NCBI GenBank assembly: GCA_023700845.1
Contig: JAMPYD010000009.1
Coordinates: 1 to 16,275, forward strand
Length of the DNA: 16,275 nt
DNA from: Elusimicrobiota bacterium
GTDB taxonomy: Bacteria > Elusimicrobiota > Elusimicrobia > UBA1565 > UBA9628
Direction: 5' to 3'
Part shown: positions 7,551 to 14,522 of the stretch, one piece after another
Layout: each line of letters begins with the position of its first letter
Numbering within the stretch: the stretch's first letter is position 1
Translations under genes and position numbers: made by a program
Notes under the pieces: generated by a model
The model's input: the letters and a program-made list of their open reading frames with translations, nothing else
Databases searched by the model: none
What the model was told of the DNA's origin: nothing

Positions 7551-8765
7551 ATGGATACCCCCGCGATGCTCCAGCTGCTCAGGGACCCGATGGGCGTCCC
7601 GTTTTATCCGGCCGTCTTCCAAATCCTGATGGTGCTCACCTTCGCCCTGCATCTCCTGTTCGTGAACCTCTCGCTCGGGACGACCTGCCTGGCCGTCATC
7701 GGCCGACTCAAGGGCGGCGACCGCTGGGGGCGCCTCGCCGGAGGCATGGCCCAGGCCGCGACGGCGAGCGTCTCGGGAGCGATACTGCTGGGCGTGGCTC
7801 CCCTGCTCTTCGTCCAGGTCATCTACGACCCGTTCTGGTACGCGTCGAGCAACCTGTCCGCCGGCTGGGCCATCGGCTTCATCTTCATCCTGATGGCCGG
7901 CTACGGGTCGCTGTACCTGGCCCGGGACCGGAAGGGCGATGCCGGCTCCGTCTTCGCCGGATTCTCCTTCGCGATGTTCCTGTCGGCGGGCTTCATCATG
8001 CACGTGCTCGGCTTCCAGCTGGTTCAGCCCGAGAAATGGCTCGGCTGGTACACCAGCCACGGCGCGGCCTCGACGGCGGGGACGGTCCTGCATGATTTCT
8101 CGCTGCCGCGCTTCCTTCATTTCGTCGTTCCCGCCTTCGCGGTCACGGGCGTCTTCCTCATGCTGTACTCCTGGTACTTCCGCGCGCGCTCGGACGCGGA
8201 CGCCGCCCAACTCGAGTGGGCCGGCCGCCTGGGGGCGAAGATGGCCTTCCATGCCACCACGATCGAGGCCGTCACGGGCTTCCTCTGGCTGATGGTCCTG
8301 CCGCGGGATCTGAGCTTCCACTCCCACCCGCTGTTCGTGCTCGGCCTCATCCTGGGCCTGGGCCTGCTCGGCTATCTCTACCACGCGCAGAAGCAAGCGA
8401 AGGATCATCACCGATTCGCCTGGCCGGCCGCCGCGGGCATGCTCGTCGTCATCCTGGAGATGGCGGCCGCGCGCGAGGCGCTGCGCGTGCGATACCTCGC
8501 CCGTTTCGGCTATGCGATCTCCGATCATCGCCTGAACCTGGATTGGGGGAGCACCGCGCTCTTCTTCGGAAGCTTCGTCCCGTGCCTGGTCGTGCTCGCC
8601 TACATCCTGGCCGTGGCCTTTCAGTCGGGCCGCGTCGCCGGACTTTGGGAGGCGGGCCCCAGGATGAAGGCGTGGGGCAAGGCGAGCATAGCCCTCCTCG
8701 TCGCCTGGCTCGTGATCGTGGCCGGTCTGGGGCTCGCGATCACCCTGCGCAACCGCGGCCTCTAG
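7551..8765 (+). CDS. Second CydA-like membrane subunit, partner of the cytochrome c-fused subunit
   Basis: 404 residues, about nine membrane helices, no haem c motif. The first helix FALHLLFVNLSLGTTCLAVI aligns well with CydA's YHFLFVPLTLG segment, giving His34 at the H19 position. The segment FLHFVVPAFAVTGVFLMLYSWY at about 188-209 closely resembles the CydA helix with His186, giving His190. The paired acidic residues of CydA (E99/E107) are not conserved (FIFILMAGYG at 110-119). Thus the two proteins of this operon look like homologous halves that retain different ligands. It follows the first subunit after 13 bp and has its own strong Shine-Dalgarno site. It probably forms a heterodimer in the inner membrane. 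Classical CydB similarity is not obvious. The convergent protease gene ends 3 bp after its stop. Confidence 0.65.
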   Translation: MDTPAMLQLLRDPMGVPFYPAVFQILMVLTFALHLLFVNLSLGTTCLAVIGRLKGGDRWGRLAGGMAQAATASVSGAILLGVAPLLFVQVIYDPFWYASSNLSAGWAIGFIFILMAGYGSLYLARDRKGDAGSVFAGFSFAMFLSAGFIMHVLGFQLVQPEKWLGWYTSHGAASTAGTVLHDFSLPRFLHFVVPAFAVTGVFLMLYSWYFRARSDADAAQLEWAGRLGAKMAFHATTIEAVTGFLWLMVLPRDLSFHSHPLFVLGLILGLGLLGYLYHAQKQAKDHHRFAWPAAAGMLVVILEMAAAREALRVRYLARFGYAISDHRLNLDWGSTALFFGSFVPCLVVLAYILAVAFQSGRVAGLWEAGPRMKAWGKASIALLVAWLVIVAGLGLAITLRNRGL

Positions 8766-8768
8766 GGC

Positions 8769-9803
8769 CTACTGGATGTTGACGAGCTTCACGGACAGGG
8801 AAAGCGGCTTGCCGCCGCGCAGGATCTTCACCGTCACCGTGTCGCCGGGCTTGAAGCGGTCGAAGGCGTTGTAGAGGTCGTCGAAGTCGTGCACGGAATA
8901 CGCCTCGACGCCGACGATGATGTCCCCGGGCGCCACGCGCCCGCCCGGAAGGCGGCGCAGGCCGCGCAGGCCCGCCTTCGCGGCGGGCCCGCCGGGCGCG
9001 ACCTCGTTGACGACGACGCCGGGCCGGTCGCCGATGAGGTAGTACTTCTGGCCCGTGCTCAGGATGGTGATGCCCATGCCCGGCCGCACGACCTTCCCGT
9101 ACTTGATCAGCTCGGGAACGATCCGCGCGATGAAGGACACCGGCACGGCGAACCCGATTCCGGCGCTGCCGCCGGACCGGCTGAAGATCATCGTGTTCAT
9201 GCCGATGAGGTTGCCGTCCGAGTCGAGCAGCGGCCCTCCGGAGTTCCCCGGATTGATCGCCGCGTCGGTCTGGATCATGTCGCGGATCGTGATGCCGCTG
9301 ACGCCCTGGACCTCGCGCCCGAGCGCGGAAATCACGCCCGTCGTCAGCGTGTGGTCCAGGCCGAACGGGTTGCCGATCGCGATCGTCTTCTGGCCCACCT
9401 GAAGGGCTTCGAACCTGGCCACGCGCACGGGCACCAGCTTGTCATGGCTCTTTTCGACCTTGAGCACGGCGATGTCCTTCGTCGGGTCGGAGCCGACGAG
9501 GCGCGCCGCGAGCGGGGTCTGATCGCCGAGGGTCACGAGGAAGGCGTTGCCCCCCTGCACGACGTGGAAATTGGTGACGATGTGGCCCTGGCGGTCCCAG
9601 ACGTACCCCGAGCCCGTCCCTTGCGGGATGGCCTGCTCGTCCATGTAGGGGCTTTGGGTGATCGCGACGTTCGTGACGTACACGACCGAAGCCGAGGCGG
9701 ATTTGAACACCTTGATCGTGTTCTCCTCGTCCGGCAGCAGGGCCCGGGCCGTCATCGATCCGCAGGCCAGCACGAAGACGGCGGACAGCAGTCGGCTCAT
9801 CAT
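8769..9803 (-). CDS. Deg1/HtrA-type serine protease with one PDZ domain
   Basis: A 344-residue trypsin-like S1C protease of the envelope, involved in protein quality control. The catalytic triad is intact: His80 in NFHVV, Asp110 in PTKDIAVLK and Ser188 in GNSGG. The protease domain spans about 30-230 and a single PDZ domain about 240-340. The PDZ segment with an inserted loop (GLRGLRRLPGGRVAPGDIIVG, around 279-298) and phrases such as GSGYVWDRQGHIVTN and NPFGLDHTLTTGVIS resemble plant and cyanobacterial Deg1/HhoA more than E. coli DegP, which has two PDZ domains. The N-terminus is a signal peptide; VLAC at 11-14 could be a weak lipobox, or cleavage may follow TARA. Two adjacent ATG codons (9803 and 9800) could start; 9803 is used. 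It is monocistronic and divergent from the methyltransferase with a 26-bp gap. Confidence 0.92.
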   Translation of the reverse strand: MMSRLLSAVFVLACGSMTARALLPDEENTIKVFKSASASVVYVTNVAITQSPYMDEQAIPQGTGSGYVWDRQGHIVTNFHVVQGGNAFLVTLGDQTPLAARLVGSDPTKDIAVLKVEKSHDKLVPVRVARFEALQVGQKTIAIGNPFGLDHTLTTGVISALGREVQGVSGITIRDMIQTDAAINPGNSGGPLLDSDGNLIGMNTMIFSRSGGSAGIGFAVPVSFIARIVPELIKYGKVVRPGMGITILSTGQKYYLIGDRPGVVVNEVAPGGPAAKAGLRGLRRLPGGRVAPGDIIVGVEAYSVHDFDDLYNAFDRFKPGDTVTVKILRGGKPLSLSVKLVNIQ

Positions 9804-9808
9804 GGCCG

Positions 9809-9824
9809 AATTTTATATAATTTT
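9809..9824. promoter_or_regulatory. Shared palindromic -10 region for two divergent genes
   Basis: The palindrome TTATATAA at 9813-9820 is flanked by A/T runs on both sides. On the plus strand it yields a perfect TATAAT (9816-9821) ending 8 nt before the GTG at 9830. On the minus strand it yields TATAAA (9817 to 9812) ending 8 nt before the ATG at 9803. Only 26 bp separate the two genes, so both messages should be leaderless or nearly so. Confidence 0.6.
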
Positions 9825-9829
9825 CGCTC

Positions 9830-10825
9830 GTGACGATTTCCGCCCCCCGGTTCCAGCCCGAACTCTCCGACCAGGACAAGCGCCCCACGCGCTGCCCTGC
9901 CTGCGGCTTCGACGGCCCCGAAGCGGCCTCTCCTTCCAACGAGGAGGGGTTCGAGCTCCTCACCTGCCCCGACTGCGGCTTCGGCCGCACCTGGCCCCCG
10001 GTGCCCGGCGAGGAGATCGGGAAGTGGTATCCCGAGCAGTACTACGGCAAGGAGAACGTCCGCTTCAACCCGCTCTTCGAGGCCATGGTGCGCTGGTTCC
10101 GCAAGCGCCGCGCCGCCGTTCTCTTCAACCGGGTCCCGCGCGGCCCGATCCTCGACGTGGGCTGCGGCCGCGGCATGATGCTCTCCTACATGCGCGATCT
10201 CGGCTACGAGGCCCACGGCCTCGAGCTCAGCGAGACCGCGGCCCACCACGCCCGCCGCATCCTCAAGCTCGAGGTGGCGACGGGGGATTTCCTCACGTCC
10301 CCCCACGAGAAAAACCGCTACAACGCCGTGATTTTCTGCCACACGCTCGAGCACTTCGCCAACCCCGTCGCGGCGATCGCGCGCGCGCACGAGCTCCTCA
10401 AACCCGGAGGGGTCCTCTTCATCGCCGTCCCCAACTACGGGAGCTGGCAGGCCCGCCTGTTCGGCGGCAGCTGGTTCCACGTGGACGCGCCGCGCCACTA
10501 TTTCCATTTCACCATCAAATCCCTCGACGCCATCCTGCAGCGCCACCGCTTCCGCGTCGTCCAGCTCGACCATTACAGCTTCGAGCAGAATCCCTACGGC
10601 CTCCTCCAGTCCATCTTCAACGCGGCCGGCTTCCGCTTCAATCTCCTCTACTCCCTCCTCAAGAACTCGACGGCGCGCACCGACACGGCCGTGCGCTATC
10701 CGTTCCAAACCGCGGCCCACATCCTGATTCTCCCCCTGCTCGTTCCCTTCGTCATCGTCGCGACCGCCCTCGAGACCCTGTTCAAGTCGGGCGGGACCTT
10801 CGAGATGTACGCGTTCAAGGAATGA
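9830..10825 (+). CDS. Zinc-ribbon class I SAM-dependent methyltransferase
   Basis: 331 residues. An N-terminal zinc ribbon is formed by CPAC (Cys22, Cys25) and CPDC (Cys46, Cys49). The Rossmann methyltransferase core follows at about 80-245: motif I ILDVGCGRG at 107-115 binds SAM, HTLEH at 171-175 is the motif IV region, and ELLKPGGVLFIAVPNYGSW is motif VI. DAPRHYFHFT at 219-228 is typical of Methyltransf_23-like enzymes found in polysaccharide and glycolipid clusters. A hydrophobic stretch at about 296-316 may sit on the membrane. GTG at 9830 is forced as the start: an in-frame TAA at 9818-9820 lies just upstream, and no other start precedes the zinc ribbon. The stop overlaps the next glycosyltransferase by 4 nt (ATGA). 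The acceptor is unknown; a lipid-linked sugar is a reasonable guess. Confidence 0.85.
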   Translation: MTISAPRFQPELSDQDKRPTRCPACGFDGPEAASPSNEEGFELLTCPDCGFGRTWPPVPGEEIGKWYPEQYYGKENVRFNPLFEAMVRWFRKRRAAVLFNRVPRGPILDVGCGRGMMLSYMRDLGYEAHGLELSETAAHHARRILKLEVATGDFLTSPHEKNRYNAVIFCHTLEHFANPVAAIARAHELLKPGGVLFIAVPNYGSWQARLFGGSWFHVDAPRHYFHFTIKSLDAILQRHRFRVVQLDHYSFEQNPYGLLQSIFNAAGFRFNLLYSLLKNSTARTDTAVRYPFQTAAHILILPLLVPFVIVATALETLFKSGGTFEMYAFKE

Positions 10826-12291
10826 TCCGAAAGGTCGTCGACCGGCGAGGCCTCTGCCTGGCCATCGTCGCCTTCTTCTCCCTCCTCGTGCACGCGAAAG
10901 GCCTCGCCGCGCCGCTGCTCGACTACCATTTCCACCGGCAGGTCAACACCGCCTCGATCGCGCGCCGCTATTGGAGCGAGGCCCTCCCGATCCACCAGCC
11001 GCGCGTCGATTGGAACGGCCCCTCCGACCGCCTCGCCGCGACGGAGCTGCCGGTCTACATGTGGCTGCACGGAAAGCTGTGGCCGGTCGCCGGGCTCGGC
11101 GAAAAATGGGGCCGGATCCTCTCCGCCGCCGCCTCGCTCCTCTCCGCCCTTCTCCTCTTCATCTTGTTTGAAAAGGAATTCGACCGCGAGGCGGCCCTCT
11201 GGGGCGCCTCGCTTTTCTCGATCCTGCCGGTCGAGGTTTACTTCGGCCGCACCGTTCAGCCCGAAGCAACCGCCCTCCTGGCGCTGATCGGGTCCCTCTG
11301 GTTCTGGAGCCGCTCCCTCGAGCCCGGCCGCCCGTGGGGCGCCTGGGCCGGGGCCGTGTTCTGCGCGTTCATCGCCGTCGGCCTGAAGCTGCCCTACGCC
11401 CATCTCCTCGTCCCGCTCGCAGGACTGGCCTGGCGCAGGCTCGGACGCCGGGCCTTCTCGGACTGGCGCATGTACGCGGCGGGGCTGCTGTCGATGGGCG
11501 GGGTGATCGCCTGGTACCTTCACGCCCGCCGGGGAGTCTACGTGGTGCCGACGCACGCGGACGAGTACACCAGCCTTCTCGACTACTCCCGGCTTCCGTA
11601 CTTCATTCAGTTCCAGGTTTTATCCCGGTTCCCCGAGCTGGTCATGACGTACGGCGGCCTCGTTTTCTTCGCCGTCGGAGCGCGCCGGATTTTATGGGAG
11701 AAGCGGGACGCCTTCTGGCTTTCCTGGTTCTTCGGCGTGGTGCTCCATCTTTTCGCGATGGCGGGGTACTCGCACTCCCACGAATACACGGCGCTTCCGC
11801 TGGCCCCCGTCGCGGCCGGCCTGATCGGCGTCGGCGTCGCGCGCCTACGAGGGAAGGCCGCCGCCGCGCCGCCGAGGCGCCGCGCGCTCGCTTTCTCGGG
11901 CCTGGCCCTCCTGGTCCTCGCGATTCCCGCGCATTCCGCATTGCGCATCTCCCACTGGTATCGCCAAGGCTTCGAATTCGTCGCGGGCGCGGGCAAGGCC
12001 GCCGCGGCGGTCAGCGCCGGCGACGATCCGTTCCTGACCAACTGCCAGGCCTCCTCCGTGCTTCTGTACTACCTGAATCGGCGCGGCTGGTCGGGAGAGC
12101 TCGACCTGCTGCCGGCCGCCGCCGCCCACGAATATGTCGACGAGCACATCGGCAAGGGCGCGCGCTTCATCGCGTCGGAAAAACGCGGCCTGTTCGCCGA
12201 GCCCGACGGGGCGATGTGGAAGAGATTCCGCGCGGCCGGCGCGCCCGTCTGGGACGACGGCAAGCTCGTGATCTTCCCGCTGACGCGCTGA
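10822..12291 (+). CDS. GT39/ArnT-like integral membrane glycosyltransferase
   Basis: 489 residues with a GT-C fold profile: an N-terminal signal-anchor helix at about 10-27, then periplasmic loop 1 with Asp34 in LLDYHFHRQVNTASIARRYW (split around 32-51). This is where GT39/GT83 enzymes carry the catalytic acidic residue. QPEATALLALIGSLWFW at about 146-162 is the second conserved region. Further helices lie at about 100-117, 125-140, 172-204, 216-235, 273-290, 297-313, 320-341 and 355-371. A short C-terminal soluble domain (about 375-489) ends the protein. Such enzymes transfer sugars from polyprenyl-phosphate donors at the periplasmic face. The start ATG overlaps the methyltransferase stop, so expression is coupled; a much longer in-frame open stretch upstream is not coding. 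The 3' end stops 4 bp from the convergent glycosyltransferase. Confidence 0.8.
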   Translation: MIRKVVDRRGLCLAIVAFFSLLVHAKGLAAPLLDYHFHRQVNTASIARRYWSEALPIHQPRVDWNGPSDRLAATELPVYMWLHGKLWPVAGLGEKWGRILSAAASLLSALLLFILFEKEFDREAALWGASLFSILPVEVYFGRTVQPEATALLALIGSLWFWSRSLEPGRPWGAWAGAVFCAFIAVGLKLPYAHLLVPLAGLAWRRLGRRAFSDWRMYAAGLLSMGGVIAWYLHARRGVYVVPTHADEYTSLLDYSRLPYFIQFQVLSRFPELVMTYGGLVFFAVGARRILWEKRDAFWLSWFFGVVLHLFAMAGYSHSHEYTALPLAPVAAGLIGVGVARLRGKAAAAPPRRRALAFSGLALLVLAIPAHSALRISHWYRQGFEFVAGAGKAAAAVSAGDDPFLTNCQASSVLLYYLNRRGWSGELDLLPAAAAHEYVDEHIGKGARFIASEKRGLFAEPDGAMWKRFRAAGAPVWDDGKLVIFPLTR

Positions 12292-12295
12292 GCGG

Positions 12296-14446
12296 TCAGG
12301 GAATCGTCAGGCGCCCGTTGGCGATCGTGAGCCCGGGCAGCTCGATGGCGAACGGCGTCTCGGGATTCGGATACAGCGGGATGGTGAGCTCCTTGATTTC
12401 CCGGAAGACCGAGAGCGGCACGCTCACGCCCGCGAGGCGCACGGACATGATGTCGATCTTCAGCCGGCGGGGCGCGTCGAGAAGCTGAAGCCCCGCCTCG
12501 GCCGAAACCGGCTTGCCGTTGTAGGCGCCGGACATCCGCACCGTCTTGTCGAGCGACAGCTCGCCGACGACGAGCCCCTTCACGCGCTGCGAGAGGAACG
12601 CCCGCAGCTCGTCGGCGCCGACGTCGAGGGATTTGATCCGCAAGCGCTCGAGCCGCAGCAGGCGGATGTCGACCCAGTCGTCCTCGCGCTCCTTCTTCAC
12701 GACGGGAATGAAGCCGACGTTGACCAGCTCGACGTCCGTCCCGTCGAGCACGAGGCCGCGAACGTCGAGCCGCCCGATTTTGAGGCTCATCGTCGCGTAG
12801 ACCGACTTCGCGCCGTCCCAAGGCCCGAAATTCGCCTTCAGGTCGTTGATGACGACCTTGCCCGAGGTGTAATGCTGGTAGACGAGGAACTTGCCCGCGT
12901 AAGGCTTCTTCAGGCCGCGGCGCTGACGGTAGAGGATCGCGTTGTTCGAATCGGGCAGCGGCCAGCGCGCGATCTCCTCGTAGGCGCGGCCGAACCACCC
13001 CTTCGGATCGCGTATTTCCGCCGAGGCCTCGGGCAGGCCGGAGATCACGCCCGCCGGGCCGACCTTCGGGTCCTTGAGAAGCACGAAATCGGACAATTCC
13101 GAGAGGCGCCGGTTGACCCCGCGCATCCGCACTTTCTCGAGGCCCAGGCGGCGCTGCATCCAATGGAAGGTGGGCGCGTTGAAATGGGTGTCGTTGGCGA
13201 CGAGGGTGACGTTGCTGATCGGCAGGGAGGGATCTCGTTCGGCGTCGATCTTCCGAAGGATCTCCTCGGTCTTCCAGTCCTCCTTCGCCGCCGGCCGGTT
13301 CGCGAAGAATTGGGGCGCGGCGAAGGGAAGATTCAGAGTGACCGGGCCGACCCAGCCGCCGTAGAAGTTGAGCAGGCAGAACAGCTGCAGGGCCGCCGTG
13401 CCCCACGTCACCGCCTTGGGCCACGTCGAGCAGAACGCCACGGCGATGGGAACGAGGCCGGGCATGAGGAAGCGCAGCTGGCGATTCGGCACGATCGTCC
13501 AAAAAACATAGCTGGCCGCGAACCAGGCGAGCAGTATCCACCCCTGTTCCCGGCTGCGCCGGTACTGGGGGGCCAGAAGGCCGATCGTGCCGAGAAGCCA
13601 GACGATCGGACCGATCATGTTCGAGGCCTGGCTGGCGTAGACCATCCAGGCGCCCGGCGTCCACACCGGGATCGCGAAATCAGCGGAGGCCTGGACGAGG
13701 CGGGAAGGAAGAAGCGCGATATGGGCCGAGTACCACGGAACGATGAGGGCCGCCGACAAGGCCGCGGACACCAGCATGATCAGCGCCGTGCGCCTGTCGC
13801 GAAAGGCCCGCAGCGCGATGAAGTAGGCGGGGAGCATGTAGCTGAAGAAAGACCACTTGTGGAGCATGCCCGCCGCGTGCAGGACGCCGAAGACCAGCGC
13901 CGGGACCCAGCGGAGGAATTCGTCCGAGGCGAGCAGGGCCCAATAGGCGGCGGCGGCGAGCGCCACCATCGGCAGGTCCACGAGCTGGGTCGTCAGCAGA
14001 TCCTGGATCGCGGGCGAGGCCGCGAAGAGGATGACGGCGGCGAGAGCGGTCTCGTCCGGGCGGAAGCGCCAGGCGATGCCGAAGATGGAGACGGAAAGGA
14101 GCGCCAGATAGAACCAGTTGACCCAGAGGGCGGCGTTGGCCGGGTCGGGGGAGTCGTAGGCGCGCATGAGGAGAAGGTGGTAGGCGGGCGGGAAAGGGGG
14201 CATGCCCGGCTTCGGCGCGAGATACCAGGCGTCGGCGAGGCGGCCTTCCTTCAGGGCCTCGCGATAATCGAGCGCGATTTCCATGTGGATCGACTGATCC
14301 CAGGCCGGAGGCCGCGTGTCGGTGCGGATAAAAGAGCGCAGAAGGAGCGCTTCTGCCGCCAGAAAGAACACCAGCCCCAGCACGCTGAAGACGAGGACTT
14401 TGCGGCTGGCGGTCTGGGACGGCGCGACGTAAAGGTTCGAGGCCAT
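12296..14446 (-). CDS. GT39-type membrane glycosyltransferase fused to a DUF2993/LmeA-like domain
   Basis: 716 residues, considerably longer than usual GT39/ArnT-like proteins (about 450-550). The N-terminal 1-365 is a GT-C membrane module: helix 16-38, periplasmic loop with PAWDQSIHMEIALDY (Asp50 as the likely catalytic acid, 48-61), LVDLPMVALAAAAYW at 155-169, and further helices to about 362. Residues about 365-520 are soluble and probably periplasmic. Residues about 525-716 form a beta-rich domain with phrases LDVGADELRAFLSQ (607-620) and LPGLTIANGRLTIP (703-716). These resemble the DUF2993 family of phospholipid-binding proteins (LmeA) or AsmA-type repeats; this match is from memory and tentative. 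Donor and acceptor are unknown. It is monocistronic, convergent with the other glycosyltransferase and divergent from the sugar-nucleotide operon. Confidence 0.75.
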   Translation of the reverse strand: MASNLYVAPSQTASRKVLVFSVLGLVFFLAAEALLLRSFIRTDTRPPAWDQSIHMEIALDYREALKEGRLADAWYLAPKPGMPPFPPAYHLLLMRAYDSPDPANAALWVNWFYLALLSVSIFGIAWRFRPDETALAAVILFAASPAIQDLLTTQLVDLPMVALAAAAYWALLASDEFLRWVPALVFGVLHAAGMLHKWSFFSYMLPAYFIALRAFRDRRTALIMLVSAALSAALIVPWYSAHIALLPSRLVQASADFAIPVWTPGAWMVYASQASNMIGPIVWLLGTIGLLAPQYRRSREQGWILLAWFAASYVFWTIVPNRQLRFLMPGLVPIAVAFCSTWPKAVTWGTAALQLFCLLNFYGGWVGPVTLNLPFAAPQFFANRPAAKEDWKTEEILRKIDAERDPSLPISNVTLVANDTHFNAPTFHWMQRRLGLEKVRMRGVNRRLSELSDFVLLKDPKVGPAGVISGLPEASAEIRDPKGWFGRAYEEIARWPLPDSNNAILYRQRRGLKKPYAGKFLVYQHYTSGKVVINDLKANFGPWDGAKSVYATMSLKIGRLDVRGLVLDGTDVELVNVGFIPVVKKEREDDWVDIRLLRLERLRIKSLDVGADELRAFLSQRVKGLVVGELSLDKTVRMSGAYNGKPVSAEAGLQLLDAPRRLKIDIMSVRLAGVSVPLSVFREIKELTIPLYPNPETPFAIELPGLTIANGRLTIP

Positions 14447-14461
14447 AGAAGAGCGGTTTCA

Positions 14462-14467
14462 TCATAC
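14462..14467 (-). promoter_or_regulatory. Candidate -10 box of the fused glycosyltransferase gene (TATGAT)
   Basis: TATGAT on the minus strand (14467 to 14462) ends 15 nt before the ATG at 14446, so the predicted leader is about 9 nt. No Shine-Dalgarno site is present in that leader. This is the one candidate promoter here with a short leader and not a zero-length one. Confidence 0.35.
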
Positions 14468-14484
14468 GCAATTTGACGTAAGCC

Positions 14485-14515
14485 TGACACCTGGTTAATC
14501 TATTTTTGTAGAATC
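14485..14515 (+). promoter_or_regulatory. Promoter of the sugar-nucleotide operon
   Basis: TAGAAT at 14510-14515 ends 7 nt before the ATG at 14523, placing transcription start at about 14522. CTGACA at 14485-14490 could be the -35 element with a longish 19-bp spacer. No Shine-Dalgarno site lies before the ATG. This is the only promoter in the window with a plausible -35. Confidence 0.5.
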
Positions 14516-14522
14516 CCGCCTC

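Noticed and set aside
6149..8528. Two long minus-strand frames (6149-7552 and 7518-8528) opposite the cytochrome genes
   Set aside because: Both are charged low-complexity shadows of hydrophobic membrane-protein codons on the plus strand.
9658..10821. In-frame upstream extension of the GT39 gene to 9658
   Set aside because: It overlaps the methyltransferase in another frame, is Arg/Pro-rich, and the ATG at 10822 gives a proper membrane-protein start with an ATGA overlap.
12872..14476. 534-codon plus-strand open frame opposite the fused glycosyltransferase
   Set aside because: Low-complexity Arg/Glu/Gly product; the minus-strand frame has membrane helices and GT39 motifs.
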